The notes under the pieces are model-generated. The model saw nothing but the letters and a program-made list of their open reading frames with translations, was not told the origin of the DNA and searched no databases. DNA of 64,000 bases from Ferrimonas senticii DSM 18821 (GTDB taxonomy: Bacteria > Pseudomonadota > Gammaproteobacteria > Enterobacterales > Shewanellaceae). Both the position numbers and the translations under genes were made by a program. The stretch is from positions 1 through 64,000 of the forward strand of contig NZ_AUGM01000017.1 of NCBI RefSeq assembly GCF_000422665.1. Reading direction: 5' to 3'. Below are positions 34,122 through 43,623 of the stretch, piece after piece (position 1 is the first letter of the stretch; the number at the start of each line of letters is the position of its first letter).

Positions 34122-35159
34122 TTAACGAGTCTGTTTACGAGATGGGTCAAGCATCACCGCGGCGACAATCAGTCCGCCTTTGATGATCTGTTGGTAGTAG
34201 GACTGCACGCCAAGCAGATCCAAACCGTTGTTCATGACGCCGATGATTAAGATGCCAAACAGGGTGCCAGTTAGGGTGCCGAGGCCGCCGGCCATCGAGG
34301 TACCACCGATCACCACGGCCGCGATGGCGTCCAGTTCATAACCGAAACCGGCGCTAGTTTGCGCTGAGCCGGTGCGGGCAGTCAGGATCAGGCCTGCAAT
34401 CGCCGCCAACACACCACAGAGGGTGTACACCGCCACTTTCACTTTATGGACGTCGATGCCGGAGGTTTGCGCGGATTTTTCATTGCCGCCAACGGCAAAG
34501 ACGTAACGGCCAAATACGGTTTTATTTAGCAGGAACCAGCAAGCGATAAAGATCACCGCAAAGATCAGCACTGGGGTAGGAATGCCAAAGGTGTAGCTGT
34601 TGCCAATCGCCCGGAAACCACGGTCCAACGAGGACACTGGGTTGCCGTCGGTGGTCAGCATCGCCATACCGCGAGCAGCAGAGAGCATCCCCATGGTGAC
34701 GATAAACGCCTGCAGGCGGAATTTAGAGATGATGTAGCCATTGATAAAACCACACACGGCGCCAATCATGATGGCGATCATCAGTGGCAGCAAAATCGGC
34801 GAATCAAAGCCACCGATGGCCATATCGGCGGTATTGGTGACAAAGCGGGCGGCGACGATCCCCGCCAGTGCCAGCACCGAGCCGACCGATAGGTCAACCC
34901 CAGCGATGATGATCACAAAGGTCATGCCGATGGCCAAAATGCCGTTGATTGAGACCTGACGCAGCACCGACAGGAAATTGCTTTGGGTCAGGAAGTAGTT
35001 GCTGTCCCATAGGCCGGTGTAGATGCAGTATTCACCCAGCACGGCGATGATGGCGCACAGCGCCAGAAACGCGAAGACGATGCCGTATTTGTGCAGCAGT
35101 GGGGCGATCTGAGTTGCAGGCAGGCGGCTGCGCATACCGGAAACAACAGTGGTAGTCAT
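34122..35159 (-). CDS. Sugar ABC transporter permease (RbsC-like)
   Basis: A 345-aa inner-membrane permease with about 9-10 helices of the BPD_transp_2 family. FVIIIAGVDLSVGSVLALAG and the GGNEKSAQTSGIDV coupling-helix motif (AVGGNEKAARLSGI in RbsC) are diagnostic. A single permease implies a homodimer with the double-ATPase partner upstream. The gap to the ATPase gene is 10 nt. Confidence 0.93.
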   Translation of the reverse strand: MTTTVVSGMRSRLPATQIAPLLHKYGIVFAFLALCAIIAVLGEYCIYTGLWDSNYFLTQSNFLSVLRQVSINGILAIGMTFVIIIAGVDLSVGSVLALAGIVAARFVTNTADMAIGGFDSPILLPLMIAIMIGAVCGFINGYIISKFRLQAFIVTMGMLSAARGMAMLTTDGNPVSSLDRGFRAIGNSYTFGIPTPVLIFAVIFIACWFLLNKTVFGRYVFAVGGNEKSAQTSGIDVHKVKVAVYTLCGVLAAIAGLILTARTGSAQTSAGFGYELDAIAAVVIGGTSMAGGLGTLTGTLFGILIIGVMNNGLDLLGVQSYYQQIIKGGLIVAAVMLDPSRKQTR

Positions 35160-35169
35160 GGTAAAAATC

Positions 35170-36660
35170 CTAAGAAGCGAGGCTTAAAAGCAGTTGTTGG
35201 CTGGCGTCAGCGCGGCTGACTTCGCTGACGAGTTGGCCATTTTTAAAGACCAGTACGCGGTCACTCATGCCGATGATTTCCGGCAGTTCCGACGACACCA
35301 TGATGATCCCTTTGCCCGCTTGTGCCTGTTCTGACATGTAGCGGTAGATCTCTTTTTTGGCGCCGACGTCGATACCACGGGTCGGTTCATCCAGCATCAG
35401 CAGCTCTGGGTTGGTCAGCGACCAGCGTCCCAGTACCACCTTTTGTTGGTTACCGCCGGAAAGGTTCTTGACCAGCTGTTTTTTGTTGGGGGTTTTGACG
35501 CGGAACAGATCGATCATCTCGCGGATGCGCTGACGTTCCTGTTGCTTGTTCACCACGTAGCCATTGGCGACATCGCCCAGCGACGAGATTGAGATGTTGT
35601 CGCCCACCGAGCTGCTTAGCACCAAACCGGTGTGCTTACGGTCTTCGGTGACGTATGCCATACCGGCTTTAATCGCACTGCGTGGTTTATGTTTGGCGCG
35701 GTTAAACGACTGACCCTGCAGTTCAATATCGCCGGAGTCATAGTCATCTACGCCGAATAGTGCGTTCAGTACCTCAGAGCGGCCAGAGCCAACCAGACCG
35801 TAGATCCCCAAAATTTCGCCGCGATGCACCTCAAACGAGATGTCGCTGAATTTGGCCGAGCTAAGCTGGTTAACCTTGAGCAGCACATCGTTGGTAGGTT
35901 GATTGAACTTGGCAAACTCTTCATCGATTTGGCCACCGATGATCTGCTCAATCAACTCTTCACGGTTGATGTCGGCAATCTCACCCTCTTGGATGTAGGT
36001 GCCGTCACGAAACACCGTGTAGTGGCTGCAAACGTCGAAGATTTCCGACAGACGGTGGGATACGTAAACGATCCCTTTGCCTTTCGCCGCCAGTGACTTA
36101 ATCACTTTCAGCAGCTTTTTCGAGTCCTCTTCGCCGATGGCTGAGGTTGGCTCATCCATAAACACGATGTTGGCGTTGGCGTGCGACAGCGCCTTGGCTA
36201 TCTCCACCAACTGCTGCTGGGCAACACTCAAACGATGGATTTTGGCGTTGACTGGGATCTCAAACTCAAGCTCATCCAGCAGCGTCTGCGCTTGCTGATT
36301 CAACTGCTTAAAGTCGACTATGCCAAAGCGGTTGCGCGGCTCTTGGCCAAGATAGATGTTTTCCGCCACCGACAGATTCGGCACCAAGCTGAGCTCTTGC
36401 TGGACGATGGTAATGCCCGCATCCAGTGCCTCTTTGGCGTTGGCAAAGTGTTGCTGCTTGCCATTAACGCAGATGCTGCCAGAGTCTGGCTGTAAGAAGC
36501 CCATGACGATGCTCATAAAGGTGCTTTTGCCGGCGCCATTGCCGCCACACAGGGCGTGAATTTGGCCAGCTTCTAAAGTGAAGTTGACGTTTTTTAGCGC
36601 CTGCACTTCACCAAAGGATTTTTTCACCGACGAGACGGCTAACAACGGGGCGCGGCTCAT
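35170..36660 (-). CDS. Sugar ABC transporter ATP-binding protein (double ABC)
   Basis: A 496-aa fused duplicate ATPase (RbsA/XylG/MglA type). The first half has Walker A GGNGAGKST, signature LSVAQQQLVEIAKAL and Walker B IVFMDEPTSAI; the second half has degenerate Walker A GLVGSGRSE, signature LSGGNQQKVVLGRW and LLMLDEPTRGID. The asymmetry is normal for this class. ATGA overlap with xylB upstream indicates translational coupling. Confidence 0.93.
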   Translation of the reverse strand: MSRAPLLAVSSVKKSFGEVQALKNVNFTLEAGQIHALCGGNGAGKSTFMSIVMGFLQPDSGSICVNGKQQHFANAKEALDAGITIVQQELSLVPNLSVAENIYLGQEPRNRFGIVDFKQLNQQAQTLLDELEFEIPVNAKIHRLSVAQQQLVEIAKALSHANANIVFMDEPTSAIGEEDSKKLLKVIKSLAAKGKGIVYVSHRLSEIFDVCSHYTVFRDGTYIQEGEIADINREELIEQIIGGQIDEEFAKFNQPTNDVLLKVNQLSSAKFSDISFEVHRGEILGIYGLVGSGRSEVLNALFGVDDYDSGDIELQGQSFNRAKHKPRSAIKAGMAYVTEDRKHTGLVLSSSVGDNISISSLGDVANGYVVNKQQERQRIREMIDLFRVKTPNKKQLVKNLSGGNQQKVVLGRWSLTNPELLMLDEPTRGIDVGAKKEIYRYMSEQAQAGKGIIMVSSELPEIIGMSDRVLVFKNGQLVSEVSRADASQQLLLSLAS

Positions 36661-38150
36661 GCGTTCACCTGCTGTGGGTATTGGGCGGAGAGGGTGGTTA
36701 GGTAGCGCTGATAGGCCTGCTGGTATTGGGCAACATGCGCCGCAATAGGGGCGGTGGCGGTGCTGGCATCCAAGGCCACAAGCGCATCAACGATGTCAGT
36801 ATCGATGGTGTTACCCAGCGCCCAACAGGCTTGGATCACCCCACCTAAGGCCGCCGCTTCGCCAATCACTGGGCAGATCACCTCGCAGTTCATCACATCG
36901 GCGATCATCTGCCGCCACAGCGGCGATTTTGCGCCGCCGCCAATCAAGCGGATTTGATTCACTTCGATGCCCGCGTCGCGCAGCAGTTCAACGCCGTAAC
37001 GCAGGCCGTAGCTGGCACCTTCAACCACCGCTCGAACCAGATTGTCGCGGTTAAAGTTGGCTGCATCTAAGCCATGGATAGAGCCGGTACCTTGTGGCAG
37101 TGCTGGTACCCGCTCGCCGTTGAAAAACGGCAGTAAGGTGATGTTGCCAGCGCCGATTGGACTGTTGGCCAGCGCCTGATTGAACTCGGCCAAATCCATC
37201 TGCAGCAGGTTTTGCACCAAACTGCTGGCGGAGGTGACGTTCATGGTGCAGATCAGCGGCATCCAACCGTCGGAACTGGCGCAGAAGTTGGCGATGCTTG
37301 GGTGGTTTAGCGCCACTGGCTGATCCGAGTAGGTGTAGATGGTGCCGGAGGTGCCAAGGGACATGGTAACGATACCATTTTTGACGTTACCGGTGCCGAT
37401 GGCGCCCATCATGTTGTCACCGCCGCCAACGGAGACAATGACGTTGTCATTCAGACCCAGCAGTTCCTTGGCGTGACCGCGGACAATACCGGCGCGCTGG
37501 GCGGCGGATCGCAATGGCGGCAGGGCGTTAAATAGCTGGCCGCTCGGATCGATCAGATCGCATACCCGCTGATCCCAGCAGCGCTTACGAACATCAAACA
37601 GACCGGTGCCGGAGGCGTCGCCGTATTCGGCGCAGTATTCCCCAGTCAGCCAGAAGTTGAGGTAATCGTGCGGCAGCAGCACTTGGGCAATTTGGGCAAA
37701 CTGCTCAGGATGTTGCTGCTTCAACCACAGCAGTTTTGAGGCGGTGTAGCCGGTTTCGATGCGAAGACCTAACTGGTCGATGCAGCTCTGCTCGCCGCCG
37801 AGTAGCGCCAGCAGTTCGGCATTTTGTGGGGCGGTTTCGGTATCACACCACAGTTTCGCAGGGCGAATAACCTCGCCGTTGCTGTCCAGTACCACCAGAC
37901 CGTGTTGCTGACCGGAGATCCCGATCGCAGTCACCTGCTCGGCGTCGATGCCGGCCTGCGCCAGCGCTTGGGTAAAGGCGCTGACTAAGGCATCGATCCA
38001 CCACTGCGGTTGTTGCTCGCGACGGCCATTGCTGTCAGAGATAAGCTCATGGCTGGCCGCGGCTTCCGCCAGTACCGTAGCACTGGCGGTGTCGACCAAG
38101 ATCACTTTGGTTGCTTGAGTGCCGCAATCGACACCGGCGACGATCCGCAT
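36657..38150 (-). CDS. xylB: Xylulokinase
   Basis: A 497-aa FGGY-family kinase converting D-xylulose to xylulose-5-phosphate. N-terminal VAGVDCGTQATKVILVD (phosphate loop), GISGQQHGLVVLD (typical xylulokinase MHGQM-like motif variant), catalytic Asp in LWCDTETAPQ region, and C-terminal IRLIGGGAKSPLWRQMIAD. Together with D-lyxose isomerase and the polyol dehydrogenase it drains lyxose and xylitol/arabitol into the pentose phosphate pathway. Starts 3 nt after the dehydrogenase. Confidence 0.92.
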   Translation of the reverse strand: MRIVAGVDCGTQATKVILVDTASATVLAEAAASHELISDSNGRREQQPQWWIDALVSAFTQALAQAGIDAEQVTAIGISGQQHGLVVLDSNGEVIRPAKLWCDTETAPQNAELLALLGGEQSCIDQLGLRIETGYTASKLLWLKQQHPEQFAQIAQVLLPHDYLNFWLTGEYCAEYGDASGTGLFDVRKRCWDQRVCDLIDPSGQLFNALPPLRSAAQRAGIVRGHAKELLGLNDNVIVSVGGGDNMMGAIGTGNVKNGIVTMSLGTSGTIYTYSDQPVALNHPSIANFCASSDGWMPLICTMNVTSASSLVQNLLQMDLAEFNQALANSPIGAGNITLLPFFNGERVPALPQGTGSIHGLDAANFNRDNLVRAVVEGASYGLRYGVELLRDAGIEVNQIRLIGGGAKSPLWRQMIADVMNCEVICPVIGEAAALGGVIQACWALGNTIDTDIVDALVALDASTATAPIAAHVAQYQQAYQRYLTTLSAQYPQQVNA

Positions 38151-38153
38151 CGA

Positions 38154-39188
38154 TTACTCCATCTCAATCATGATTTTAACGTCGGACGGATTGGCCTCAA
38201 GGGCACGATCGTAGGCCGCCAACGCATCGTCAAACTTAAAGGTCTGGCTGATCAGAGGTTTAACATCCAACTTGCCGGACGCGATCAAGTTGATGGTCTT
38301 CGGGTACATGTTGGCGTAGCGGAAGATGGTCTTAAAGGTGATCTCTTTGACTTGGGCGGCGACGATATCGAATTTCACCGGCGCCACTGGCATGCCAACC
38401 AATACCACGGTGCTGTTGGCGGCGGCATTGGCGCAGATGTTGGTGATCACCGCTTCTACGCCACAGCATTCAAACACCACGTTGGCGCCACGACCGCCGG
38501 TTTTCTCAGCGACGATAGCGGCCACGTCTTCACGCAGGCTGTTAACGGCGGTAATGCCAGCGTAGGCGTTAACGGTTGCCAGTTTCTCATCAACCACATC
38601 AACCACGATCACCTCCGCACAGCCACCGGCCAATGCTGCTAGGGCGCACATTACGCCGATGGTGCCAGCGCCATAGACTAAGCCGATATCGCCAGGTTTG
38701 ATGTTGGCTTTGGCGGCGGCTTGCATGCCAATTGCCAATGGCTCAACCATGGCGCCCTCGGCGTAGCTCATGTGGGCCGGGATCTTAAAGGTAAAGGCGG
38801 CAGGGTGTACCACGTATTCGCAGCAGCAACCGTCGTACGGTGGGGTGGCCCAGAACTGCACTGCCGGATCGAGGTTGTAGATCCCCTCCATCACCTCTGG
38901 TGAGGATGGATTTGGAATGCCCGGCTCCATGCAGACGCGATCGCCAACGCTTAGGTGTTGAACGTTGCTGCCGACGGCAGTCACGATACCGGCGGCCTCA
39001 TGGCCAAGGATCATTGGCTGCTCTACCACAAAGTGGCCGATGCGACCGTGGGTTAGGTAGTGCACGTCAGAGCCACAAATGCCGACCGCTTGGATCTTAA
39101 TCTGGACATCATTAGCCCCCACTTCGGTTGGGGCGGCCACCTGTTTTAGTGCCAATTGGTTGACCTGTTCCAGTACCAGCGCTTTCAT
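38154..39188 (-). CDS. Zinc-dependent polyol (xylitol/sorbitol-type) dehydrogenase
   Basis: A 344-aa medium-chain dehydrogenase. Catalytic zinc ligands: CGSDVHY Cys, GHEAAG His-Glu, and [11 protein letters not shown] Glu. The Rossmann motif is [12 protein letters not shown]. The structural-zinc cysteines are absent ([18 protein letters not shown] replaces the four-Cys lobe), as in sorbitol/xylitol dehydrogenases. Substrate inferred as xylitol or D-arabitol giving xylulose for XylB. ATG 39188 with AGAGGA is preferred over a GTG at 39206. First gene of a five-gene operon. Confidence 0.9.
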   Translation of the reverse strand: MKALVLEQVNQLALKQVAAPTEVGANDVQIKIQAVGICGSDVHYLTHGRIGHFVVEQPMILGHEAAGIVTAVGSNVQHLSVGDRVCMEPGIPNPSSPEVMEGIYNLDPAVQFWATPPYDGCCCEYVVHPAAFTFKIPAHMSYAEGAMVEPLAIGMQAAAKANIKPGDIGLVYGAGTIGVMCALAALAGGCAEVIVVDVVDEKLATVNAYAGITAVNSLREDVAAIVAEKTGGRGANVVFECCGVEAVITNICANAAANSTVVLVGMPVAPVKFDIVAAQVKEITFKTIFRYANMYPKTINLIASGKLDVKPLISQTFKFDDALAAYDRALEANPSDVKIMIEME

Positions 39189-39209
39189 CGGATGATCCTC
39201 TTGCACGAT

Positions 39210-39231
39210 TTAATGTTATCGTTGTCATTAA
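39210..39231. promoter_or_regulatory. Operator-like palindrome before the pentose operon
   Basis: TTAATGTTATC and GTTGTCATTAA, an imperfect 22-bp palindrome (8 of 11 pairs), 22 bp upstream of the dehydrogenase start. Position and symmetry suit the adjacent LacI-family regulator. Confidence 0.5.
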
Positions 39232-39269
39232 CAGTTTTTCACATGGTACTGATTTGGATGGCGGCGGTT

Positions 39270-39285
39270 TGTGATCTTTTGCGCA
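39270..39285. promoter_or_regulatory. Weak CRP-like site upstream of pentose operon
   Basis: TGTGA-TCTTTT-GCGCA: one perfect half site, the other 3 of 5. Located 82-97 bp upstream of the operon start codon. Confidence 0.3.
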
Positions 39286-39497
39286 CTTTTACCGGTTGCT
39301 GCGAATAAAACCGCCAAGAACGCTGTTGTGTTGCGTGAGAGTTGCAGGAATGAGGTGTGAAATGGCGTTTGGTTATGACATCGCTATCACTTTGTCGCTG
39401 TTATCTTTTCAAAATAGCTGTTAGAAACAACCATAATGCGCATACACTGGCGGCGATCCGCTGCCGCACGCGTGCAGCCCTGAGTGCAATCAAAGCG

Positions 39498-40490
39498 ATG
39501 ACAAAGAAAGTAAAACTGGCGGATATCGCCAAGCTGGCCAATGTATCCGCCATCACCGTTAGTCGGGCGTTGTCGACGCCTGACAAGGTCAAACCGGAGA
39601 CCTGCGATAAGATCCAGCGGATTGCCGCCGAACTGGGCTACATTCCCAATTTGATGGCAAAGGGATTAAAAGCGCGCTCGAAAACCATTGGCGTTATCGT
39701 GCCGACCATCATCAACCCGTTTTTTGCCAATGCGCTGAAGTCGATCATTCGCAGCGCCAGCAAGACCGGTTATACCTGCCTGTTCTTTAGCTCTGACGAA
39801 TCAGCGGCGATGGAGCAAAACGCGGTTAATACGCTGATCAGCTACAACGTTGATGGCATCATCATTGCCGTGATCTCTGAAGATGAGGATTACCGACCAA
39901 GCTATTTTGCGACCTTAGCCAAGCTTAATATTCCGGTGGTGCTGCTGGATCGTCAAATTGAGGCACCACACAGCGGTGGGGTCTACCTCGATAACGTCGA
40001 CTCGGGCTACAAGCTTGGCAAAACGGTAGCAAAGGGGCGGCATCAACGGATTTTGTTGGTCTCAGGCTCAGCCAATTCGAAGGTGGCTAATAGCCGTCTG
40101 GCGGGGATCAAGATGGCGCTGGAAGAGTGCGCCAGTGGTGCTCAGTTAGATATCATTAAAGCCGACTTTAACAGTGCCTTAGCGCAGCAACTGACTGCCG
40201 AATATTTGTTGGGTAATCAGCCTGATGCGGTTATTGGCTTGAATAACCAGATCACACTTGGCGCACTTGAAGCCTGCGTTCAGCATGGGCTTAGACCGGA
40301 TCAGGATGTGGCGTTTTACAGCATTGATGAGATCGCCACCGCTAAACACTTTGGGGTTACCATTCCCTGCATCAAGCACGATGTCGAAGAGTTTGGTTAT
40401 CACGCGGTGACCCAGTTAATTCGTACCATCGAATCCGATAACAGTGAAAAGCACGCCGAGATCATTATTCGCGGCGTGGTCATGGCTTAG
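39498..40490 (+). CDS. LacI-family regulator of the pentose operon
   Basis: A 330-aa repressor. N-terminal HTH (about 5-28) with KLADIAKLANVSAITVSRAL and hinge GYIPNLMAKGLKARS, then a periplasmic-binding-like ligand domain (TIGVIVPTIINPFFANAL, DNVDSGYKLGKTV, SIDEIATAKHFGV). The open frame extends to 39357, but MTKKVKLADIA at 39498 is the family start; the ribosome site is weak. It is divergent from the dehydrogenase-xylB-ABC operon, so it most likely represses it in the absence of sugar. Confidence 0.9.
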   Translation: MTKKVKLADIAKLANVSAITVSRALSTPDKVKPETCDKIQRIAAELGYIPNLMAKGLKARSKTIGVIVPTIINPFFANALKSIIRSASKTGYTCLFFSSDESAAMEQNAVNTLISYNVDGIIIAVISEDEDYRPSYFATLAKLNIPVVLLDRQIEAPHSGGVYLDNVDSGYKLGKTVAKGRHQRILLVSGSANSKVANSRLAGIKMALEECASGAQLDIIKADFNSALAQQLTAEYLLGNQPDAVIGLNNQITLGALEACVQHGLRPDQDVAFYSIDEIATAKHFGVTIPCIKHDVEEFGYHAVTQLIRTIESDNSEKHAEIIIRGVVMA

Positions 40491-40525
40491 CCTGATAGCC
40501 TGCGGGCAAGATCCGTGCATAGCCG

Positions 40526-41302
40526 CTAGCGGACACCCTGTGACTTTAACATCTCAATGATGGTGGCCGCCGCCTGATAACCGGGGATGGCGCTGCCGTT
40601 GGAAAGATAGATAAATGGCGTGCCGCGTAGACCGATGGCTTCGGTGGCGACAATGCCGCGATGTAACACCTCTAAACAGGCTTGCGGGTAGTTGGCTTGC
40701 TGATATTTATCGCCGGCACTGCCTTTTTTAATCTCATCCATGGCGGCGCTTGGATCGGCAGCACACATAATTTGTTTAACTAATTCGTAGCCTTGTTCAC
40801 CTTCGACCATGCCGCTGCGAGGGTAGGGGATATATTTCACCTCGATTTGGCTATCTAGGTATTGCTGCAATTCGCTATGTAATTTGCGGCAGTAGCCGCA
40901 GGTCGGATCGCTAAAGACATAGACGGTACCGATCTTGTCACCGTTAGGGCTGTAGCTAACAAAGTTTTCTGGCGCGAGCATCGCGATCACCTTTTTAGCG
41001 TGGTCGGCCTGCCGGGAAAGTCGATATTGCTCGCTCAGATTGACCATCTGTTCCAAGTTGTAGAGATCACCTATCAGCGCGTCGACGCCATTTTCATGAA
41101 CGATCAGCGGTTGACCATCAATGCTGACTTCATAAAAACCAGCCAAAGTGGCGGCGGGCAGTGGCCTAATCACCTGAATGTCGGCATTAGCGAAGCGGCC
41201 ATCGGCGACCTTTTTTAAATTGGCAATCAGGGTGTCGCTGGTGGTCGCGCCAAGCAGAGGCATTGAACAACTTAATAGTGTCGCGAGTAACGTCCGTTTC
41301 AT
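40526..41302 (-). CDS. dsbC: Thiol:disulfide isomerase DsbC
   Basis: A 258-aa periplasmic protein: signal MKRTLLATLLSCSMPLLGA, N-terminal DsbC dimerisation domain (about 20-85, VKPLPAAT-like IRPLPAATLAGFYEVSI), linker, and thioredoxin domain with CGYC (Cys135, Cys138) and cis-Pro in RGTPFIYL. It isomerises non-native disulfides and is kept reduced by DsbD. ATG 41302 with AGGGAT upstream is favoured over 41311. Convergent with the LacI-type gene. Confidence 0.93.
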   Translation of the reverse strand: MKRTLLATLLSCSMPLLGATTSDTLIANLKKVADGRFANADIQVIRPLPAATLAGFYEVSIDGQPLIVHENGVDALIGDLYNLEQMVNLSEQYRLSRQADHAKKVIAMLAPENFVSYSPNGDKIGTVYVFSDPTCGYCRKLHSELQQYLDSQIEVKYIPYPRSGMVEGEQGYELVKQIMCAADPSAAMDEIKKGSAGDKYQQANYPQACLEVLHRGIVATEAIGLRGTPFIYLSNGSAIPGYQAAATIIEMLKSQGVR

Positions 41303-41404
41303 GGTTATCATCCCTATCCATTGGTTGGCTTAAGCTTTTCATGCCGTAAGTGGATTAGCAACGTATCAGCAATTAACGGCAGTGCGGCGAGCTGTCAATT
41401 TGGC

Positions 41405-42895
41405 TTAGGCCCGTGGTAAGGCAAATTCAAATTCGGTGCCTTGCTGCACTTGGCTGCGTACCTCAATATTAGCTTGCTGCAACGCCAGCAAGCGTTTGGT
41501 GATCGCCAGTCCCAAGCCGCTGTGGGCGCTGTCGCCGCGAACCGAATTGGCGGCTTTAAAGTGCGGGTCAAAGATGTGCGGCAGATCCGCGGCGGGAATG
41601 CCGATGCCGCTGTCGCCGACGATGATCGCCAACTGATCGTGCTGATTGGGGGTGATGCGGACGCTGATGGTGTCGCCGGCTTGGCAATGGCGCAGGGCAT
41701 TGTCGATTAAGTTGGTTAACACTCGATCAAGTTTTTCGATGTCGGCGGCTACTTTCAGGTTGGGATCTTTGGGCTGCACATCCAACAGCACCTGTTTGTC
41801 GTTGGCGGCCACTTGGTACTTTTGCAATACGTCTTGTACCAGTTCGGCAATCGCCACGGTTTCGATAGTCACCGGCACTTGCGCCGATTCCAACCGGGCT
41901 AACTCCATCAATTGCTCAACCATTTTGTAGATTTTATCGGCATTACGGCGGGCTATCTCGATGTACTGAGGATCGGCCGTTTGTCCCTGCTGCTGTTTTA
42001 ACTGCCACGTCTCCAGATAGCCCTGCAGCGCAGCCAATGGGGTGCGCAGATCGTGGCTAACATGAGCCAGCAGCTCGCGGCGCATCTCATCCACGCTTTT
42101 GACCTGCTGGTATTGCCGCTGCAGTTCATCGCTTAAGGCATTGAAGGCGGCGTTGATCTGATTCAGTTCACGGCTGCGGCCGTCAGTCAGTTGCAGGGTG
42201 CTGCCATTAAACCCTTTGCGCTTCAGTTCGGTCAGTTCGCTGGCCAGTCGTTGCAATGGTTTGGTCAGCCAAAACAGCAGCCCCAACAACGCCAATAACA
42301 GGAAGCCACCGCTGCTGCTGGCAAAGATCATCGCTTGGTTTACCGTGGTTTGCGGCGCGATTGATGCCGCTAACTGGTCGTAGATCTCGCCATTGATGAC
42401 GATATACAGGTAGCCCATCAAACTGCCATCGATGTTGACAGGGGCAACCGAGAAGATCTTGTTGCGATCCACACTGCGGGGATCGGGGCCACGCAGCGGC
42501 AGTTGGTAGTGGCCGTCGAGAAATTGCTGGATGGCGGTCATCGGCAGCCGTTGTCGCTGAATTTTATCGGCGGGGGCAGAGAAATTGAGCAATTCGCCGG
42601 TAGGGGAGAGCAGATAAAATTCGAACCCTTTACCGAGGATCATCATATTGTGAAACGCTCGCTCGACCGCGGCGGGATCGGGCTTGCCATCAATAAACAG
42701 CGGCCCTTCGTGCACGATGTGCTGGGCCAGATTCAGATGTAGCCGTTGAGTCAGTTCATCTTGGTAGTTGCCATTAAGCTGCTTGCTTAAACACAGCAGT
42801 ACCGTGGCAAACAGCAGAAAGCTGGCCAGTAGCACGATGGCAAGGCGGGCAAACAGCGACACACCGCCGCGAGATTCAGTGGCTGGGTTGATCAT
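41405..42895 (-). CDS. Two-component sensor histidine kinase
   Basis: A 496-aa inner-membrane kinase: TM1 about 13-36, periplasmic domain about 37-188, TM2 about 189-210, HAMP about 211-265, HisKA with phospho-His281 (AHVSHDLRTPLAAL), HATPase_c with G-boxes GDSGIGIP and GLGLAI. Its start overlaps the end of the regulator gene by 20 nt. The open frame extends to 42931, but ATG 42895 is more plausible. Being downstream of two spondin-domain genes suggests it senses an envelope or extracellular cue; ligand unknown. Confidence 0.88.
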   Translation of the reverse strand: MINPATESRGGVSLFARLAIVLLASFLLFATVLLCLSKQLNGNYQDELTQRLHLNLAQHIVHEGPLFIDGKPDPAAVERAFHNMMILGKGFEFYLLSPTGELLNFSAPADKIQRQRLPMTAIQQFLDGHYQLPLRGPDPRSVDRNKIFSVAPVNIDGSLMGYLYIVINGEIYDQLAASIAPQTTVNQAMIFASSSGGFLLLALLGLLFWLTKPLQRLASELTELKRKGFNGSTLQLTDGRSRELNQINAAFNALSDELQRQYQQVKSVDEMRRELLAHVSHDLRTPLAALQGYLETWQLKQQQGQTADPQYIEIARRNADKIYKMVEQLMELARLESAQVPVTIETVAIAELVQDVLQKYQVAANDKQVLLDVQPKDPNLKVAADIEKLDRVLTNLIDNALRHCQAGDTISVRITPNQHDQLAIIVGDSGIGIPAADLPHIFDPHFKAANSVRGDSAHSGLGLAITKRLLALQQANIEVRSQVQQGTEFEFALPRA

Positions 42896-43577
42896 TGAAT
42901 TTGTAGCCCACCCCCCAAACCGTTTGCACATAGGTTTGGTTCGGTTTGGCTTGCTCCAGTTTGGCTCGTAAGCGGTTGATATGGGAGTTGACGGTATGCT
43001 GATAGCCGCTGTGCTGATAGCCCCAGACTTGATTCAGCAGTTCGTCGCGGCTAAACACTCGGCCCGGGTGCTTGGCCAGATACAGCAGCAGATCGAACTC
43101 GGTGCTGGTGAGGTTAAGGACAATATCGGCCAGCTGAGCTAAACGCCGCTGCGGGCATAACATCAACTCACCATGGGTGATTGCCTCGCTTTGCTGTTGG
43201 CGTTGATCCAGCAGTTGATTGCGCCGCAGTTGCGCTTTGACCCGAGCCTGCAGTTCGCGAACGCTAAAAGGCTTGGTGAGGTAGTCATCGGCGCCGGACT
43301 CTAATCCCACTACGCGGTCGATTTCACTGCTGCGGGCAGTCAGCATCAGTATCGGGGTCGCGCAGCCTTGTTGCCGCAGCCCTTGGCAGATACTTAAGCC
43401 ATCCATATCTGGCAGCATCAGATCCAGCACAATCAGATCAAACTGTTGCGACAGCGCATTGTGATAGCCGACACGGCCATTGTGGCAGCGCTCAATCTGG
43501 TGGTTGAGCGCCTCCAGATTGAGCGTTACCAACGCATTGATATCTTCTTGGTCTTCGATCACTAACACTTTGGCCAT
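42876..43577 (-). CDS. OmpR/PhoB-family response regulator
   Basis: A 233-aa regulator. Receiver domain: acidic pair Glu8-Asp9, phospho-Asp52 (LIVLDLMLPDMDG), Thr/Lys of LTARS and LTKPFS. C-terminal winged helix (about 135-230) with LTSTEFDLLLYLAKHPGRVFSRDELL and HINRLRAKLE, typical PhoB type. ATG 43577 chosen over 43589. Gap of 46 nt from the spondin lipoprotein gene upstream, 20-nt overlap with the kinase downstream. Confidence 0.92.
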   Translation of the reverse strand: MAKVLVIEDQEDINALVTLNLEALNHQIERCHNGRVGYHNALSQQFDLIVLDLMLPDMDGLSICQGLRQQGCATPILMLTARSSEIDRVVGLESGADDYLTKPFSVRELQARVKAQLRRNQLLDQRQQQSEAITHGELMLCPQRRLAQLADIVLNLTSTEFDLLLYLAKHPGRVFSRDELLNQVWGYQHSGYQHTVNSHINRLRAKLEQAKPNQTYVQTVWGVGYKFNDQPSH

Positions 43578-43623
43578 GGTTCGATGCAACGTTATCTACC
43601 GAGTGGTAAACAACAGACCGAGG

